64,000 nucleotides of DNA from Acidimicrobiales bacterium (GCA_034521975.1 JAXHLR010000007.1:17557-81556); one strand, 5' to 3'; shown: positions 27,893 through 38,721, counted from the stretch's first letter. Notes: generated by a model from the sequence alone, not told the origin. Program-made: numbers and translations.

Positions 27893-28891
27893 GTGGATCC
27901 TGCCCGTTTCTTCGCAGCATCCCGGCTCGCCATCGTTGCCGGGAAGGGCGGCGTGGGCAAAACGACGGTGAGCGCCGTCCTGGCCAGGGCCGCGGCCCGC
28001 AGCGGGCGTTCCGCGCTCGTCGTCGAGGTCGAGGGGAAGAGCGGCCTGGCCACCGTGTTCGAGCGCCCCGAGCTCGGGTACCAGGAATCGGTCCTCTGGG
28101 AACGGGGCGATCCACCCGGCGCGGCGGCGGTGGCCGCCCGGGCGCTCACCGCCGACGACGCGCTGATGGAGTACCTCACCGATCACGGGCTCGACCGGGT
28201 GTCGCGGCGCCTGGTCCGCAGCGGCGCCCTCGAGATCGTCTCCACCGCAGCTCCGGGGATCGAGGACATCCTCCTGTTGGGCAAGGTCAAACAGATCGAA
28301 CGGGCCTCGAGCGACCGCCTCGTCGTGCTCGACACCCCAGCAGCGGGCCACGCGGTGAGCTTTCTGCGCTCCCCCCGAGCGCTGCTCGACACCGTGTCGG
28401 TCGGTCCGATCAACACCCAGGCTCGCGAGGCCCTCGACCTGCTCACCGACGCCGCCCGCACCAGGGTGCTGCTGGTGACGATCCCCGAGGAGACGCCGAT
28501 CAACGAGCTGATCGAGACCGCCTACAAGCTCGAGGACGAGCTGGGCATCGCCCTCGGCCCGGTGATCGTCAACGGGGTCGACCCGGCCCCGCCGGCGACG
28601 ACGGGCTCGATCACCGCTGCCGAGGCCGCCGCCCAAGCGGGCGTCGATCTGAGCGACGACGAGCTCGAGGCACTCGACAGCACCACCGAGTTCCGGCGGG
28701 CCAGGGCCGAGCTGCAGGCCGAGCAGCTCGGTCGACTCGAGCGGGAGCTTCCCCTCCCCCAGCTGCACCTGCCGGCGAGCCCCGGCCACGAGCTCGGCCG
28801 CGGCGAGCTCGACCGCCTGTCCACGGCCCTGCTGGCGGGCATCGAGGCGCTCGACGAGCGGCTCACCGAGGTGGGGGTCACCCCGCCGTGA
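27893..28891 (+). CDS. Get3/ArsA-like ATPase, first of a pair
   Basis: A 332-residue P-loop ATPase with the deviant Walker A motif AGKGGVGKTT and a switch-II-like LDTPAAGHAV. It corresponds to the first member of the paired actinobacterial ArsA-like ATPases (Rv3679/Rv3680 in M. tuberculosis), where heterodimers resemble eukaryotic Get3 more than arsenite pumps; no arsenite Cys triad is visible. The start is GTG 27893. It overlaps the second ATPase by four bases, so equal synthesis is expected. Confidence 0.85.
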   Translation: MDPARFFAASRLAIVAGKGGVGKTTVSAVLARAAARSGRSALVVEVEGKSGLATVFERPELGYQESVLWERGDPPGAAAVAARALTADDALMEYLTDHGLDRVSRRLVRSGALEIVSTAAPGIEDILLLGKVKQIERASSDRLVVLDTPAAGHAVSFLRSPRALLDTVSVGPINTQAREALDLLTDAARTRVLLVTIPEETPINELIETAYKLEDELGIALGPVIVNGVDPAPPATTGSITAAEAAAQAGVDLSDDELEALDSTTEFRRARAELQAEQLGRLERELPLPQLHLPASPGHELGRGELDRLSTALLAGIEALDERLTEVGVTPP

Positions 28892-29979
28892 GCACGCTCA
28901 CCACCACCGTCGCCGACCACGACGTGATCATCTGCGCCGGGTCCGGCGGCGTGGGCAAGACCACCACCGCTGCCGCGCTGGCCCTCGCCGGGGCCCGCGA
29001 CGGGAGGCGTGTGGTCGTGGTGACCATCGATCCGGCCAGGCGCCTCGCGGACGCGTTCGGGCTGGGCGCCACGGGTCTGGACAACGCGCCACGCCACATT
29101 CCCGGTCCGTGGGAGGGGGAGCTGTGGGCGGCCATGCTCGACACCAGCGCCACCTTCGACGGCCTGGTCACCCGCTATGCCACCGACGAGCAGGCGGCGA
29201 GGATCCTCGCCAACCCGTTCTATCGCAACATGGCCGACGCGCTGTCGGGCACCCAGGAGTACATGGCCGCCGAGAAGCTCCACGAGCTGGCCGCCGACGA
29301 GCGCTTCGATCTCGTCGTCATCGACACGCCTCCGACCCGCAACGCCCTCGACTTCATCGACGCTCCGACCACCCTCACCCGATTCCTCGACCATCGCCTC
29401 TACCGGATGCTCATGGCACCCACCCGGCGCATGACCCGTGCGGTGGGATTGGCCACCTCGGCGTTCGTGCGGACCATGTCCAGGGTGGTCGGCACCGCCG
29501 TGGTCGAGGACGCAATCGAGTTCTTCCAGGCCTTCGAGGGGCTCGAAGAGGGGTTCCGCGACCGGGCGCACGAGGTGGCCGACCGCTTCCGGTCACCGGA
29601 CACGGCGTTCGTGCTGATCACCTCCCCCCGGCCCGACGCGCTGGAGGAGGCTCGCTGGTTCGCGGCGCGCCTCCGCGACGACGACATCGCCATCAAGGGG
29701 ATCGTGGTGAACCGGGTTGAACCCCGCCCCGTCACCGACGGCACAGACCGGTTCCGCTCGATCGCCGACCAGCACCCGGGGACCGCGCTGGCTGCGCTGT
29801 GCGACACGCTGGTCGACCAGTGCGATGCGGCCGATGCCGAACGACAGCGCCTTGGGCAGCTGCTGGGGACCCTCGGCGAGCTCGACGTGGTGCTGGTGCC
29901 GATGCTGGGCGGAGACGTGCGCGACCTGGACGGCCTCACCCAGATCGCCGACGCCCTGGTGCCGGTCAAGCCTGCCTAG
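28888..29979 (+). CDS. Get3/ArsA-like ATPase, second of a pair
   Basis: A 363-residue ATPase with Walker A GSGGVGKTTT, the A-loop TIDPARRLADAFG and switch DTPPTRNALDF. A hydrophobic-helix region (about 150-200, FLDHRLYRMLMAPTRR and AVGLATSAFVRTM) may hold client segments as in Get3, or contact membranes. It is translated from a GTG that overlaps the stop of the first ATPase. A role in handling membrane proteins is inferred from the family; the substrate is unknown. Confidence 0.85.
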   Translation: MSTLTTTVADHDVIICAGSGGVGKTTTAAALALAGARDGRRVVVVTIDPARRLADAFGLGATGLDNAPRHIPGPWEGELWAAMLDTSATFDGLVTRYATDEQAARILANPFYRNMADALSGTQEYMAAEKLHELAADERFDLVVIDTPPTRNALDFIDAPTTLTRFLDHRLYRMLMAPTRRMTRAVGLATSAFVRTMSRVVGTAVVEDAIEFFQAFEGLEEGFRDRAHEVADRFRSPDTAFVLITSPRPDALEEARWFAARLRDDDIAIKGIVVNRVEPRPVTDGTDRFRSIADQHPGTALAALCDTLVDQCDAADAERQRLGQLLGTLGELDVVLVPMLGGDVRDLDGLTQIADALVPVKPA

Positions 29980-30329
29980 CCGGCCGCGGCGTCGTCCTCG
30001 TCGAGGGCGGTGGCGGCGTCGGCGATCGACTCGGTGACCGGGACGATGCGGTCGAAGCCGGTGGTGTGCAGAAGGCGGGTGAGGGTGGGGCGGCTGCAGG
30101 CCACCGCAACCTGTCCACCGGCCTCGCGGGCCCTGCGGATGCCGCCGATCAGGGCGCCGAGACCGGCCGAGTCCATGAACGGGACCTCGGACAGGTCGAT
30201 GATCAGCCGCGACGCGGAAGCCTGGTCGCCGAGCGACTCGCGGAACTGGCCGACGGTGTACGCGTCGAGCTCTCCGACCGGCCGACAGACCGTGTACTCC
30301 GCTGTCTCCTCGATCTGGATGTCGAGCAC
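29976..30329 (-). CDS. STAS-domain anti-sigma factor antagonist
   Basis: A 117-residue STAS protein from GTG 30329, which has GGGAG six bases upstream; ATG 30371 is the alternative. The fold pattern is clear: EYTVCRPVGELDAYTV, then the phosphorylation loop LIIDLSEVPFMDSAGLGALI with the Ser of DSAG, and a last helix. Such proteins release sigma factors from anti-sigma kinases when unphosphorylated. No kinase or sigma gene is adjacent. Convergent overlap of four bases with the second Get3-like gene. Confidence 0.88.
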   Translation of the reverse strand: MLDIQIEETAEYTVCRPVGELDAYTVGQFRESLGDQASASRLIIDLSEVPFMDSAGLGALIGGIRRAREAGGQVAVACSRPTLTRLLHTTGFDRIVPVTESIADAATALDEDDAAAG

Positions 30330-30447
30330 TCTGATCTCCCTCGTCGCTCGCAGTCGAGCCTTGCCCATCATGCCCCGCGACGCAAGGTGCCAAACATGGC
30401 GACATCACAGATGGAGCCCGCGGCCTTGTGGGAGGTAGCCTCACGGC

Positions 30448-30849
30448 GTGTCACACGTACTGCTCGCCACCGATGCCGACTGGATCCGCGACGATGTGGT
30501 CGCCGCGCTCTCCGAGCCCGGCACCGAGGTGTCACGGGTGCGAACGGGCGCCGAGGTGGTGCCCGCCGTCGAAGCGCTGCGCCCCGAGTTGGTGATCCTC
30601 GACCTGCAGATCGGCAACATGGGTGGCATCGCCACCTGCCACGCGCTGCGCCTCGAGGAGAGCGCCGGTCGCCTCGATCCGGTCAAGGTCCTGTTGTTGC
30701 TCGACCGGGCCGACGACCGCTTCCTCGCCCACTCGGCCAAGGCCGACGGTTGGCTCGTCAAACCCATCGACGCCTTCGGCCTGGGGCGGGCGGTCCGCAA
30801 GGTCCTCGCCGGGGAGGCGGTCGGGGACGTGCCCGCCGCCTTGGCCTGA
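30448..30849 (+). CDS. Stand-alone response regulator receiver domain
   Basis: A 133-residue receiver without an output domain. The phosphoacceptor Asp lies in LVILDLQIGNMGG and the conserved Lys in GWLVKPIDAFG; the acidic pair at the start is weak (ATDADW). It should pass phosphate or act as an allosteric partner like CheY or DivK. The start is GTG 30448. Divergent from the STAS gene over 118 bases. No kinase gene is adjacent. Confidence 0.8.
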   Translation: MSHVLLATDADWIRDDVVAALSEPGTEVSRVRTGAEVVPAVEALRPELVILDLQIGNMGGIATCHALRLEESAGRLDPVKVLLLLDRADDRFLAHSAKADGWLVKPIDAFGLGRAVRKVLAGEAVGDVPAALA

Positions 30850-30874
30850 CCCCTCGACGCCTTGGCCTGACCCC
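30838..30874. repeat. 21-bp duplication across the receiver gene stop codon
   Basis: GCCTTGGCCTGACCCC occurs at 30838 and again at 30859. The first copy contains the last codons and TGA stop of the receiver gene; the second repeats them as untranslated sequence ahead of the tRNA gene. It is the same kind of small duplication at a gene end as those at 163-213 and 44564-44614. Confidence 0.8.
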
Positions 30875-30919
30875 GCGATGGTCGAGTAGCCTGGCCAATC
30901 CACCGGGTTCGCCCGGCAC

Positions 30920-30996
30920 CGGGTAGTAGCGCAGCTTGGTAGCGCGCCTCGTTCGGGACGAGGAGGTCGTGGGTTCAAATCCCGCCTACCCGACCA
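30920..30996 (+). tRNA. tRNA-Pro (anticodon CGG)
   Basis: The acceptor arms CGGGTAG (30920) and CTACCCG (30986) pair fully; the D arm has AGCGCAGCTTGGTAGCGC; the anticodon stem CCTCG/CGAGG encloses the loop TTCGGGA, giving CGG for the CCG codon; the T arm is GTGGGTTCAAATCCCGC. The 3' CCA is encoded (30994-30996). CCG is a very common proline codon in this GC-rich genome. Confidence 0.97.
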
Positions 30997-31037
30997 CACC
31001 GCCCGCGTGGTCCGCGGCCCCGACGACCGGCGGGAGG

Positions 31038-32279
31038 TCAAGGCGGCGGGCGGCACCTCAGGCTCGGGTCGACCGGTTGAGGTCGGCTCGGCAGTCGTCG
31101 TCGGCCGTCGGGGCTGACGAAGGTGATCTCGCCGTTGGGGTCGCCGCGGATGGACCAACCACCTTCGTGAACGAGACGGTGGTGCTCCCAGCACAACCCG
31201 ACGAGGTTGTCGAGGTTGGTCTCGCCGCCCTTCGACCAGTGTCGGATGTGGTGGATCTGGCGGATCTTGCGTTCGCAGCCGAACCCGCGGCAGCTGATGT
31301 CGCGCCCGTGCACCTGGCGGCGCTGCCACCATGGGACCTGCTGGCTGGCTCGAGCGACGCCGACGGTGGCGCCGCTCTCGCCGTGGAGTGCGACCTCGAC
31401 CCGAGCATCGCAGAGGTGGCGGATGACCCCGGAGTCGCTCACCGCCAGGTCCCCGATGAAGCCGTTGCCCGGAGTGTCGCCGTCGATGACGTCGGCCGCG
31501 GCGTGGATGACCACCGTGGCCCGGTCGGGGGCCGACGCGGAGCCGAGCTTGCGGGTGGCGAGGTCGTGGAGGGCGTCGGCTCGGCGGGTGGCGATGGGCG
31601 CCCACCGGCCGGACTCTGGATCTGCGCCCCAGTGCTCGGCGATCGAGTCGAGTGCCTGGTTGACCGCCTCGCCTTGGTCGAAGGGCATGAACCCGCTGTA
31701 GCAGTATCCGCCCTTGCGGTGATCTCGCCGCCACCGAAAGGACCGGTTGGCGTGAGCGGCGTTGGCGTCGTGGTCCTCGACCGGGCGGGCCTGGCGGGCC
31801 ATCAGGGCGATCTGGGCGGCCGAGTGCCCCGGAAGGTGAGCGGCCTGTTCGGCATCGTCGTCAGGAGTGACGAACCGCGTCGCCGGCCGAACCTGGTCCC
31901 AGGAGAGCTCACCGCCGGCATAGGCGGTCCGCAGTGCGGGCAGCACCTGCAGCGCGGCCGCCACCCGGAACCACTCATCGGCGTTCTTTCGTGCCAGTCC
32001 CAGACGCCCGACCAACCACGCCGGCGGCACCATCGCCCCGTCGAGGTCGGGATCGCCGCAGGCGACCGCCGCGGCGACCACGTCGAGCAGTTCGGCATGG
32101 GTCGCCGACAGCAACCCGGCGAGCTGTTCGATCGCCACGAGACGTTCGTCAGATGTCTGCTCGGCATAGGCAGCAGCGTTCGCCGAGAGCACCAGGCCGG
32201 GGTCACCCGACGGCGCAGCAGCATCGACACCCTCGGCGCCACGATCCTCGCTCGGTTGTTCAGCGGATGCCCGTCCCAT
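31038..32279 (-). CDS. DUF222/HNH endonuclease (13E12-like)
   Basis: A 413-residue protein: a DUF222 domain (about 30-290, with DERLVAIEQLAGLLSATHAE and GGELSWDQVRPATRFV) and a C-terminal HNH nuclease motif (IHHIRHWSKGGETNLDNLVG, then LCWEHHRLVHEGGW) with a zinc-binding Cys pair before it (SCRGFGCERK). This matches the 13E12 repeat family of mycobacteria. A palindrome fitting the actinobacterial LexA box lies 73 bases upstream of ATG 32279, so DNA-damage induction is expected, as reported for several 13E12 genes. The gene follows the tRNA-Pro on the opposite strand. Confidence 0.88.
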   Translation of the reverse strand: MGRASAEQPSEDRGAEGVDAAAPSGDPGLVLSANAAAYAEQTSDERLVAIEQLAGLLSATHAELLDVVAAAVACGDPDLDGAMVPPAWLVGRLGLARKNADEWFRVAAALQVLPALRTAYAGGELSWDQVRPATRFVTPDDDAEQAAHLPGHSAAQIALMARQARPVEDHDANAAHANRSFRWRRDHRKGGYCYSGFMPFDQGEAVNQALDSIAEHWGADPESGRWAPIATRRADALHDLATRKLGSASAPDRATVVIHAAADVIDGDTPGNGFIGDLAVSDSGVIRHLCDARVEVALHGESGATVGVARASQQVPWWQRRQVHGRDISCRGFGCERKIRQIHHIRHWSKGGETNLDNLVGLCWEHHRLVHEGGWSIRGDPNGEITFVSPDGRRRLPSRPQPVDPSLRCRPPP

Positions 32280-32351
32280 CGGATGCCTCGACACGCTCGA
32301 CCAACAACAGGGAGCCGCAACCCGGCTCCGATGGGGAAGACCCCCAGCATA

Positions 32352-32367
32352 TCGAACACCTGTTCGT
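32352..32367. promoter_or_regulatory. LexA-type SOS box
   Basis: TCGAACACCTGTTCGT matches the actinobacterial/Gram-positive LexA consensus CGAAC-N4-GTTCG exactly in both arms. It lies between the divergent HNH nuclease gene (start 32279) and the MazG-like gene (start 32424), in an unusually AT-richer stretch, and could control either. The HNH gene is the likelier target given the SOS control of 13E12 family genes in M. tuberculosis. Confidence 0.7.
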
Positions 32368-32423
32368 CTGTCAACCCACCGTCCCAGACGACCGCCACCG
32401 ACGGCACCTAACGTGGGGCGGGC

Positions 32424-32675
32424 ATGGAGATCGCTGACTTTCAGGCTCTGATGGACCGGACCTACGGCGAGGCCGACCGCGAGCGGGGCATCCCGCCGAC
32501 GGTCGCCTGGCTGTGCGAGGAGATGGGCGAGCTCGCCCAGGCGGTGCGCAAGGGCACCCCCGACCAGCAGCTCCACGAGCTCGGCGACGTGCTCGCCTGG
32601 CTGGCGTCGTTGGCCAACCAGCTCGACCTGTCGCTCGAGGACGCGGCACAGCGCTACGTCGAGGACCCGCCATGA
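32424..32675 (+). CDS. MazG-like nucleotide pyrophosphohydrolase
   Basis: An 83-residue all-alpha protein with the metal-binding pattern of MazG-like enzymes: EEMGELAQAV (ExxE) and a second acidic pair in HELGDVLAWLASLANQ (ExxD). It probably hydrolyses NTPs or dNTPs to monophosphates, cleaning up aberrant nucleotides. It is divergent from the HNH gene with an SOS box between them, so it may also be damage-induced. Single-domain and shorter than E. coli MazG. Confidence 0.8.
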   Translation: MEIADFQALMDRTYGEADRERGIPPTVAWLCEEMGELAQAVRKGTPDQQLHELGDVLAWLASLANQLDLSLEDAAQRYVEDPP

Positions 32676-32811
32676 CCCCGTGGGCCGGGCGCGGGTCGGC
32701 CGTCGCGTGCTTGACGCCACAGCTCCGGCTTGCTTGGCTGAGCCGGCGGACACCGGTCCCCGGGCAGCAGGTCTCCGCGTTCGTTCCTTCTGCCCAGGAC
32801 GGAGGGGTTGC

Positions 32812-33126
32812 ATGAGTTTCCGACGATTGCTGGCGGCGATGTTCGCCGTGCTGTTGCTCGTGGCGGCCGGCTGTGGAGACGACGGCGGCGAGGACGACGC
32901 CGCGACCGGGTCCCCGGCGGCGGACGAGGGCGACGACTCGGCCGGAGATGCAGAAGAGAACGGTGGGTCGGACGGCTCGGACGAGGAAGCCGACCCGGAA
33001 CCGTCCCCAGGCTCCGGAGGCGGCGGTTCGATGGTGCTCGGCAACGAGACCATCGCCTTCGACAGCAGCCGCTGCTATCTCGAGGAGCAGACGACGGTCA
33101 CCCTGTCGTTCGAGATCCAGTGCTGA
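32812..33126 (+). CDS. Small lipoprotein with acidic low-complexity linker
   Basis: A 104-residue product. The signal peptide ends in a lipobox (LLLVAAGC, Cys near residue 21), followed by an Asp/Glu/Gly/Ser-rich linker and about 30 ordered residues (MVLGNETIAFDSSRCYLEEQ). ATG 32812 is preceded by GGAGGGG. Two Cys at the end could form a disulfide. It lies 19 bases before the KhtT-like gene, so it may belong to the antiporter operon. Function unknown. Confidence 0.7.
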   Translation: MSFRRLLAAMFAVLLLVAAGCGDDGGEDDAATGSPAADEGDDSAGDAEENGGSDGSDEEADPEPSPGSGGGGSMVLGNETIAFDSSRCYLEEQTTVTLSFEIQC

Positions 33127-33145
33127 ACGGGCAGACTGGCAGTCC

Positions 33146-33618
33146 ATGAGCGAGATCGAAGAGACCTCTCTGCCCGGCGTCGGCTTCCGGCACGACTTTC
33201 TGTGCCGGAACGGACGGCGAGTTGGGGTGGTGTCACACCACACCGGCCGGCGCGACGTCCTCATCTACGACGAACACGACCCCGATGCGGTGAAGGCCGC
33301 GATCGAGCTCAGCAGCGAGGAGAGCCGCACCCTGGCCGAGATGCTGGGCGGAACGACCGTCACCGAACACCTCGGCCAGATCCACCAGCAGGTCGAGGGC
33401 CTGGCCATCGACTGGCTGCCGCTGCCCAACTCGTTCGAACCGCAGACCATCGGCGCCGGCGAGTACCGCCAGCGGACCGGGGTCTCGATCGTGGCGGTCA
33501 TCCGAGGCGGGGACACGATCCCCGCGCCCGGTCCCGACGAGGTGCTCTCGCCCGGTGACGTGGTGGTGGTCGTCGGCACCTCCGAGAGCATCGAACGCCT
33601 GACCGAGATGCTGGGAGG

Positions 33619-33622
<4 letters not shown>
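33146..33622 (+). CDS. Antiporter regulatory subunit with RCK_C domain (KhtT-like)
   Basis: A 158-residue cytosolic protein. The N-terminal half (VGFRHDFLCRNGRRVGVV) matches the KhtT/YhaT N-domain and the C-terminal half is a TrkA-C/RCK_C domain (VSIVAVIRGGDTIPAPGPDE, then LSPGDVVVVVGTSESIERL). Such subunits gate the partner antiporter in response to a nucleotide, often cyclic di-AMP. Its TGA overlaps the TTG start of the antiporter gene, so subunits should be made together. Confidence 0.85.
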
Positions 33623-35915
<2,293 letters not shown>

Positions 35916-37166
35916 TCAGACCAGGGGCTGATCCAGCTCGAATGCGCCGTGCAGGGCGATGACCGCATCCTCGACCCGGTCTTCGCGCACGACGCAGCTG
36001 ACGCGGATGGCCGAGGTGGAGATCATCTCGATGTTGATCCCGGCCTCGGCCAGGACCTCGAACATGCGGGCGGCGACCCCGGGGTTCGACTGCATGCCGG
36101 CCCCGACGAGGCTGACCCGGCCGATGTGCTGGTCGACGGTGACCTCGCCGGATCCGAGCTCCTCGCTCAGCTTGGGCATGACCTCGACGCAGACGTCGAC
36201 CTGGCGGTGGGGCACGGTGAACGAGATGGCGGTGTGGCCCTGGGCGGACACGTTCTGCACGATCATGTCGACGTTCACGTCGCGCTCGGCAAGGGCCCGG
36301 AAGACCCTGGCCGCCACCCCGGGCTCGTCGGGTGCGTTGGCGAGGGTGATCTTGGCCTCGGAGGTGTCGTGGGTGATGGCGGTGACGAGTGCGTGTTCCA
36401 TGGTGGGGTCCTCCTCGACGACCCAAGTGCCCGACTCCCAGGTGAAGGCGGAGCGGATGTGGAGGGTGACGCCGTGGTTGCGGGCGAACTCGACCGAGCG
36501 CATCGCCGGCTTGGGGCACCCGGTGGCGGTCATCTCGAGCAGCGACTCGAACGAGACCTTGTCGATGCGGCGGGCGTTGGACACCAACCGGGGGTCGGCG
36601 TTGAACACGCCGGGCACGTCGGTGTAGAGCTCGCAGCTGTCGGCGTCGAGCGCCGCGGCGAGCGCGACGGCGGTGGTGTCGGAACCGCCGCGCCCCAGGA
36701 AGGTGACGTCGCGGTCGGTGGAGACGCCCTGGGAGCCGCCGACCACCGGGACCCGGCCGGCGGCGAGGGACTCGCGCACCCGCTCGGGGTTGAGCTCGAG
36801 GATCCTCGCGTTGGTGTGGGTGGTGTCGGTGAGAAAGCCCGCCTGGCTTCCGGTGAACGACTCGGCCGGGATGCCGATGCCCGCCAGCGCCATGCAGGTG
36901 AGCGCGGTGGCCTTGCGCTCGCCCGCGGTGATGAGCATGTCCATCTCGCGGCCCGGACGGACATCGGACACCTGCGTTGCCAGCCGCAGCAGGTCGTCGG
37001 TCTCCTTGCCCATGGCGCTGACGACGAGCACCACGTCGGTGCCGTGCTTGATGGTGCGGGCGACGTGATCGGCGACCTCGCGGATGCGGTCGGGATCGGC
37101 CACCGAGGTGCCACCGAACTTCTGGACGACGAGAGCCACGGCCGGTGACGCTACCAACACCTGCAC
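35916..37166 (-). CDS. lysC: Aspartate kinase with ACT domains
   Basis: First enzyme of the aspartate pathway, making aspartyl phosphate. The kinase domain begins VVQKFGGTSVAD and has SGSQ-type turn GGSQGVSTDRDVTFLGRG and ALDADSCELYTDVPGV. Two C-terminal ACT domains (about 270-415) bind lysine and threonine for feedback control. GTG 37166 has GGAGG just upstream; GTG 37139, at the usual family start, is the alternative. As in other actinobacteria an internal start could yield a separate regulatory beta subunit, but this cannot be confirmed here. Confidence 0.95.
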   Translation of the reverse strand: MQVLVASPAVALVVQKFGGTSVADPDRIREVADHVARTIKHGTDVVLVVSAMGKETDDLLRLATQVSDVRPGREMDMLITAGERKATALTCMALAGIGIPAESFTGSQAGFLTDTTHTNARILELNPERVRESLAAGRVPVVGGSQGVSTDRDVTFLGRGGSDTTAVALAAALDADSCELYTDVPGVFNADPRLVSNARRIDKVSFESLLEMTATGCPKPAMRSVEFARNHGVTLHIRSAFTWESGTWVVEEDPTMEHALVTAITHDTSEAKITLANAPDEPGVAARVFRALAERDVNVDMIVQNVSAQGHTAISFTVPHRQVDVCVEVMPKLSEELGSGEVTVDQHIGRVSLVGAGMQSNPGVAARMFEVLAEAGINIEMISTSAIRVSCVVREDRVEDAVIALHGAFELDQPLV

Positions 37167-37190
37167 CGCCCTCCACTACCGTGGCGCCTC

Positions 37191-38054
37191 ATGCCGTCCG
37201 ACAAGCGCCAACGTCAGAAGGAGCGCGAGCAGGCCGCCAGGGCCGCCCGCGCCGCCGAGCTCGCCCGCGCCAAGCGCCGCAGGAACATGATCCTGGCGGT
37301 GGTGGGGTTGGTGGCGGTGTTCGTCTTCGCCTTCCTGTACTCCACCTTCGTCGGCGGCGACGGCGAAGGCGACGGGGACGCGACACCCACCGAGGCCACC
37401 GCCGCCGGCGACGATGCCGAGCCGAACGACGACGCCGAGGACCAGGCCGCGGGGCTGGGCGACGCGGTCGAGCCGACCTGTCCGCCCGCGGACGGGGTCG
37501 ACGAGCCCCAGACCCAGTTCACCGAGGCCCCGCCGTTCTGCCTCGATGAGGACGCCTCCTACGAGGCGGTGTTCGAGACCGACGCCGGCGACATCCGGGT
37601 CGCCCTCGACACCGACGACACGCCCGACACCGTGAACAACTTCGTGTTCCTGGCCCGCCACGGCTACTACGACGGCACCGACCTGTTCCGGTCGAACACC
37701 TCGATCGACATCGTCCAGGGCGGGGCGCCACACACCCAGGACAACGCGGATCCGGGTCCCGGCTACACCATCGCCGACGAGGGAGACGGCTTCTCCTACT
37801 CCCCCGGCGACCTGGTGATGGCCCGGACCCCGGCCCCGGACTCGGCCAGCGCCCAGTTCTTCTTCTCGACCGGACCCGACACCCAGCTGTTGAACGACCA
37901 GGGCACCTACGTGGTGTTCGGGAGCGTCGTCGAGGGCATGGACGTGCTCGAGTCGATCATGGACACCCACGTCGACGAGCCCGACGGGAACCCCGGCGAG
38001 GGCGCACCCGACCCCAAGCCGGTGGTCGAGACGGTCCGCATCATCGAGAGCTGA
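37191..38054 (+). CDS. Membrane-anchored cyclophilin-type peptidyl-prolyl isomerase
   Basis: A 287-residue protein: basic, Ala/Arg-rich N-terminus, one transmembrane segment (MILAVVGLVAVFVFAFLYS), an acidic linker and a cyclophilin domain (about 120-285) with FETDAGDIRVALD, NNFVFLARHGYYDGT and SASAQFFFSTGPD. The catalytic Arg of FHRVI is replaced in LFRSNTSIDIVQGG by Arg-Ser, so the loop is divergent but Arg is kept. Likely a periplasmic-side folding helper. The last 14 bases overlap the convergent S51-like gene. Confidence 0.88.
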   Translation: MPSDKRQRQKEREQAARAARAAELARAKRRRNMILAVVGLVAVFVFAFLYSTFVGGDGEGDGDATPTEATAAGDDAEPNDDAEDQAAGLGDAVEPTCPPADGVDEPQTQFTEAPPFCLDEDASYEAVFETDAGDIRVALDTDDTPDTVNNFVFLARHGYYDGTDLFRSNTSIDIVQGGAPHTQDNADPGPGYTIADEGDGFSYSPGDLVMARTPAPDSASAQFFFSTGPDTQLLNDQGTYVVFGSVVEGMDVLESIMDTHVDEPDGNPGEGAPDPKPVVETVRIIES

Positions 38055-38721
38055 TCGAGGGCAGCACGCTCAGATCCGACGGTTCGGCGTCGAGGTACAC
38101 GTGGACCGATCCCGCTCCTGCGACCGACCAGCCCGACCCGTCGCGGTGGATGAGCGCCGTGCGCCGCTCGATCCCCGCCACCGGCATCGCCGCCGGGGCG
38201 AGGCCGACGGTGCGGTGAACCTTGTCGTGGGACCACTCGTCGTAGCGGGGGATCATCGTGAACCCCGACAGCAGACCGAGCCCCACGGTGAAGGCGCCAC
38301 CACGGGTGTCGACCATGTGGTCGAACAGCACCGACGCGCCGGCGGCCGAACCGGCCAGGGCCGCGCCGCCGCGCCAGGCCTCGACCAGGGCGTCGTAGAG
38401 CGGGGTGTCCTTGAGCACCGACCTCAGGTGCATGGGCGACCCGCTCGACAGGTAGATGAACCGCGCCTCGCGCACAGCACGCACGTTGGCCTCGTCGAGG
38501 GCGTCGGTCCGCCCCAGCACCGGCAGCGACGTGACCCGGGCACCGAGATCGTCGAACCAGACCCGAGCCTGGTCGACCAGCTGCCCTGGCGACTCGTAGG
38601 CCGCCGCGGTGGGAAGCATCACCACGTGGTCGGCGCCGCTCTCGGCCAGTAGCGCCTCGTCGAAGCTGCACCCGTCGGTCCACTCGTTCCCGCCCACCAG
38701 GGCGAGCGGTCCCGCGCTCAC
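38041..38721 (-). CDS. S51 peptidase-like / class I glutamine amidotransferase-like protein, nucleophile replaced
   Basis: A 226-residue protein from GTG 38721. The fold markers are LALVGGNEWTDGC, VMLPTAAAYESPG, FIYLSSGSPMHL and RGGAFTVGLGLLSGFTMIPR, matching cyanophycinase/dipeptidase E relatives. The nucleophile turn, normally G-S/T-S-A-G-A, reads AGSAAGAS, with Ala where the serine should be. Peptidase activity is therefore uncertain. Its start overlaps the stop of the methyltransferase-like gene upstream by four bases. Confidence 0.7.
   Translation of the reverse strand: MSAGPLALVGGNEWTDGCSFDEALLAESGADHVVMLPTAAAYESPGQLVDQARVWFDDLGARVTSLPVLGRTDALDEANVRAVREARFIYLSSGSPMHLRSVLKDTPLYDALVEAWRGGAALAGSAAGASVLFDHMVDTRGGAFTVGLGLLSGFTMIPRYDEWSHDKVHRTVGLAPAAMPVAGIERRTALIHRDGSGWSVAGAGSVHVYLDAEPSDLSVLPSISSR

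Noticed and set aside
30920..32279. Integrated element using tRNA-Pro as attachment site, because the HNH gene follows it
   Set aside because: I found no second copy of the tRNA 3' end downstream, no integrase and no clear composition break at the tRNA boundary.
32676..32811. Possible small gene or regulatory RNA between the MazG-like and lipoprotein genes
   Set aside because: Only a weak CCGGCT/AGCCGG hairpin and no start codon with a ribosome binding site in a sensible frame; nothing further could be supported.
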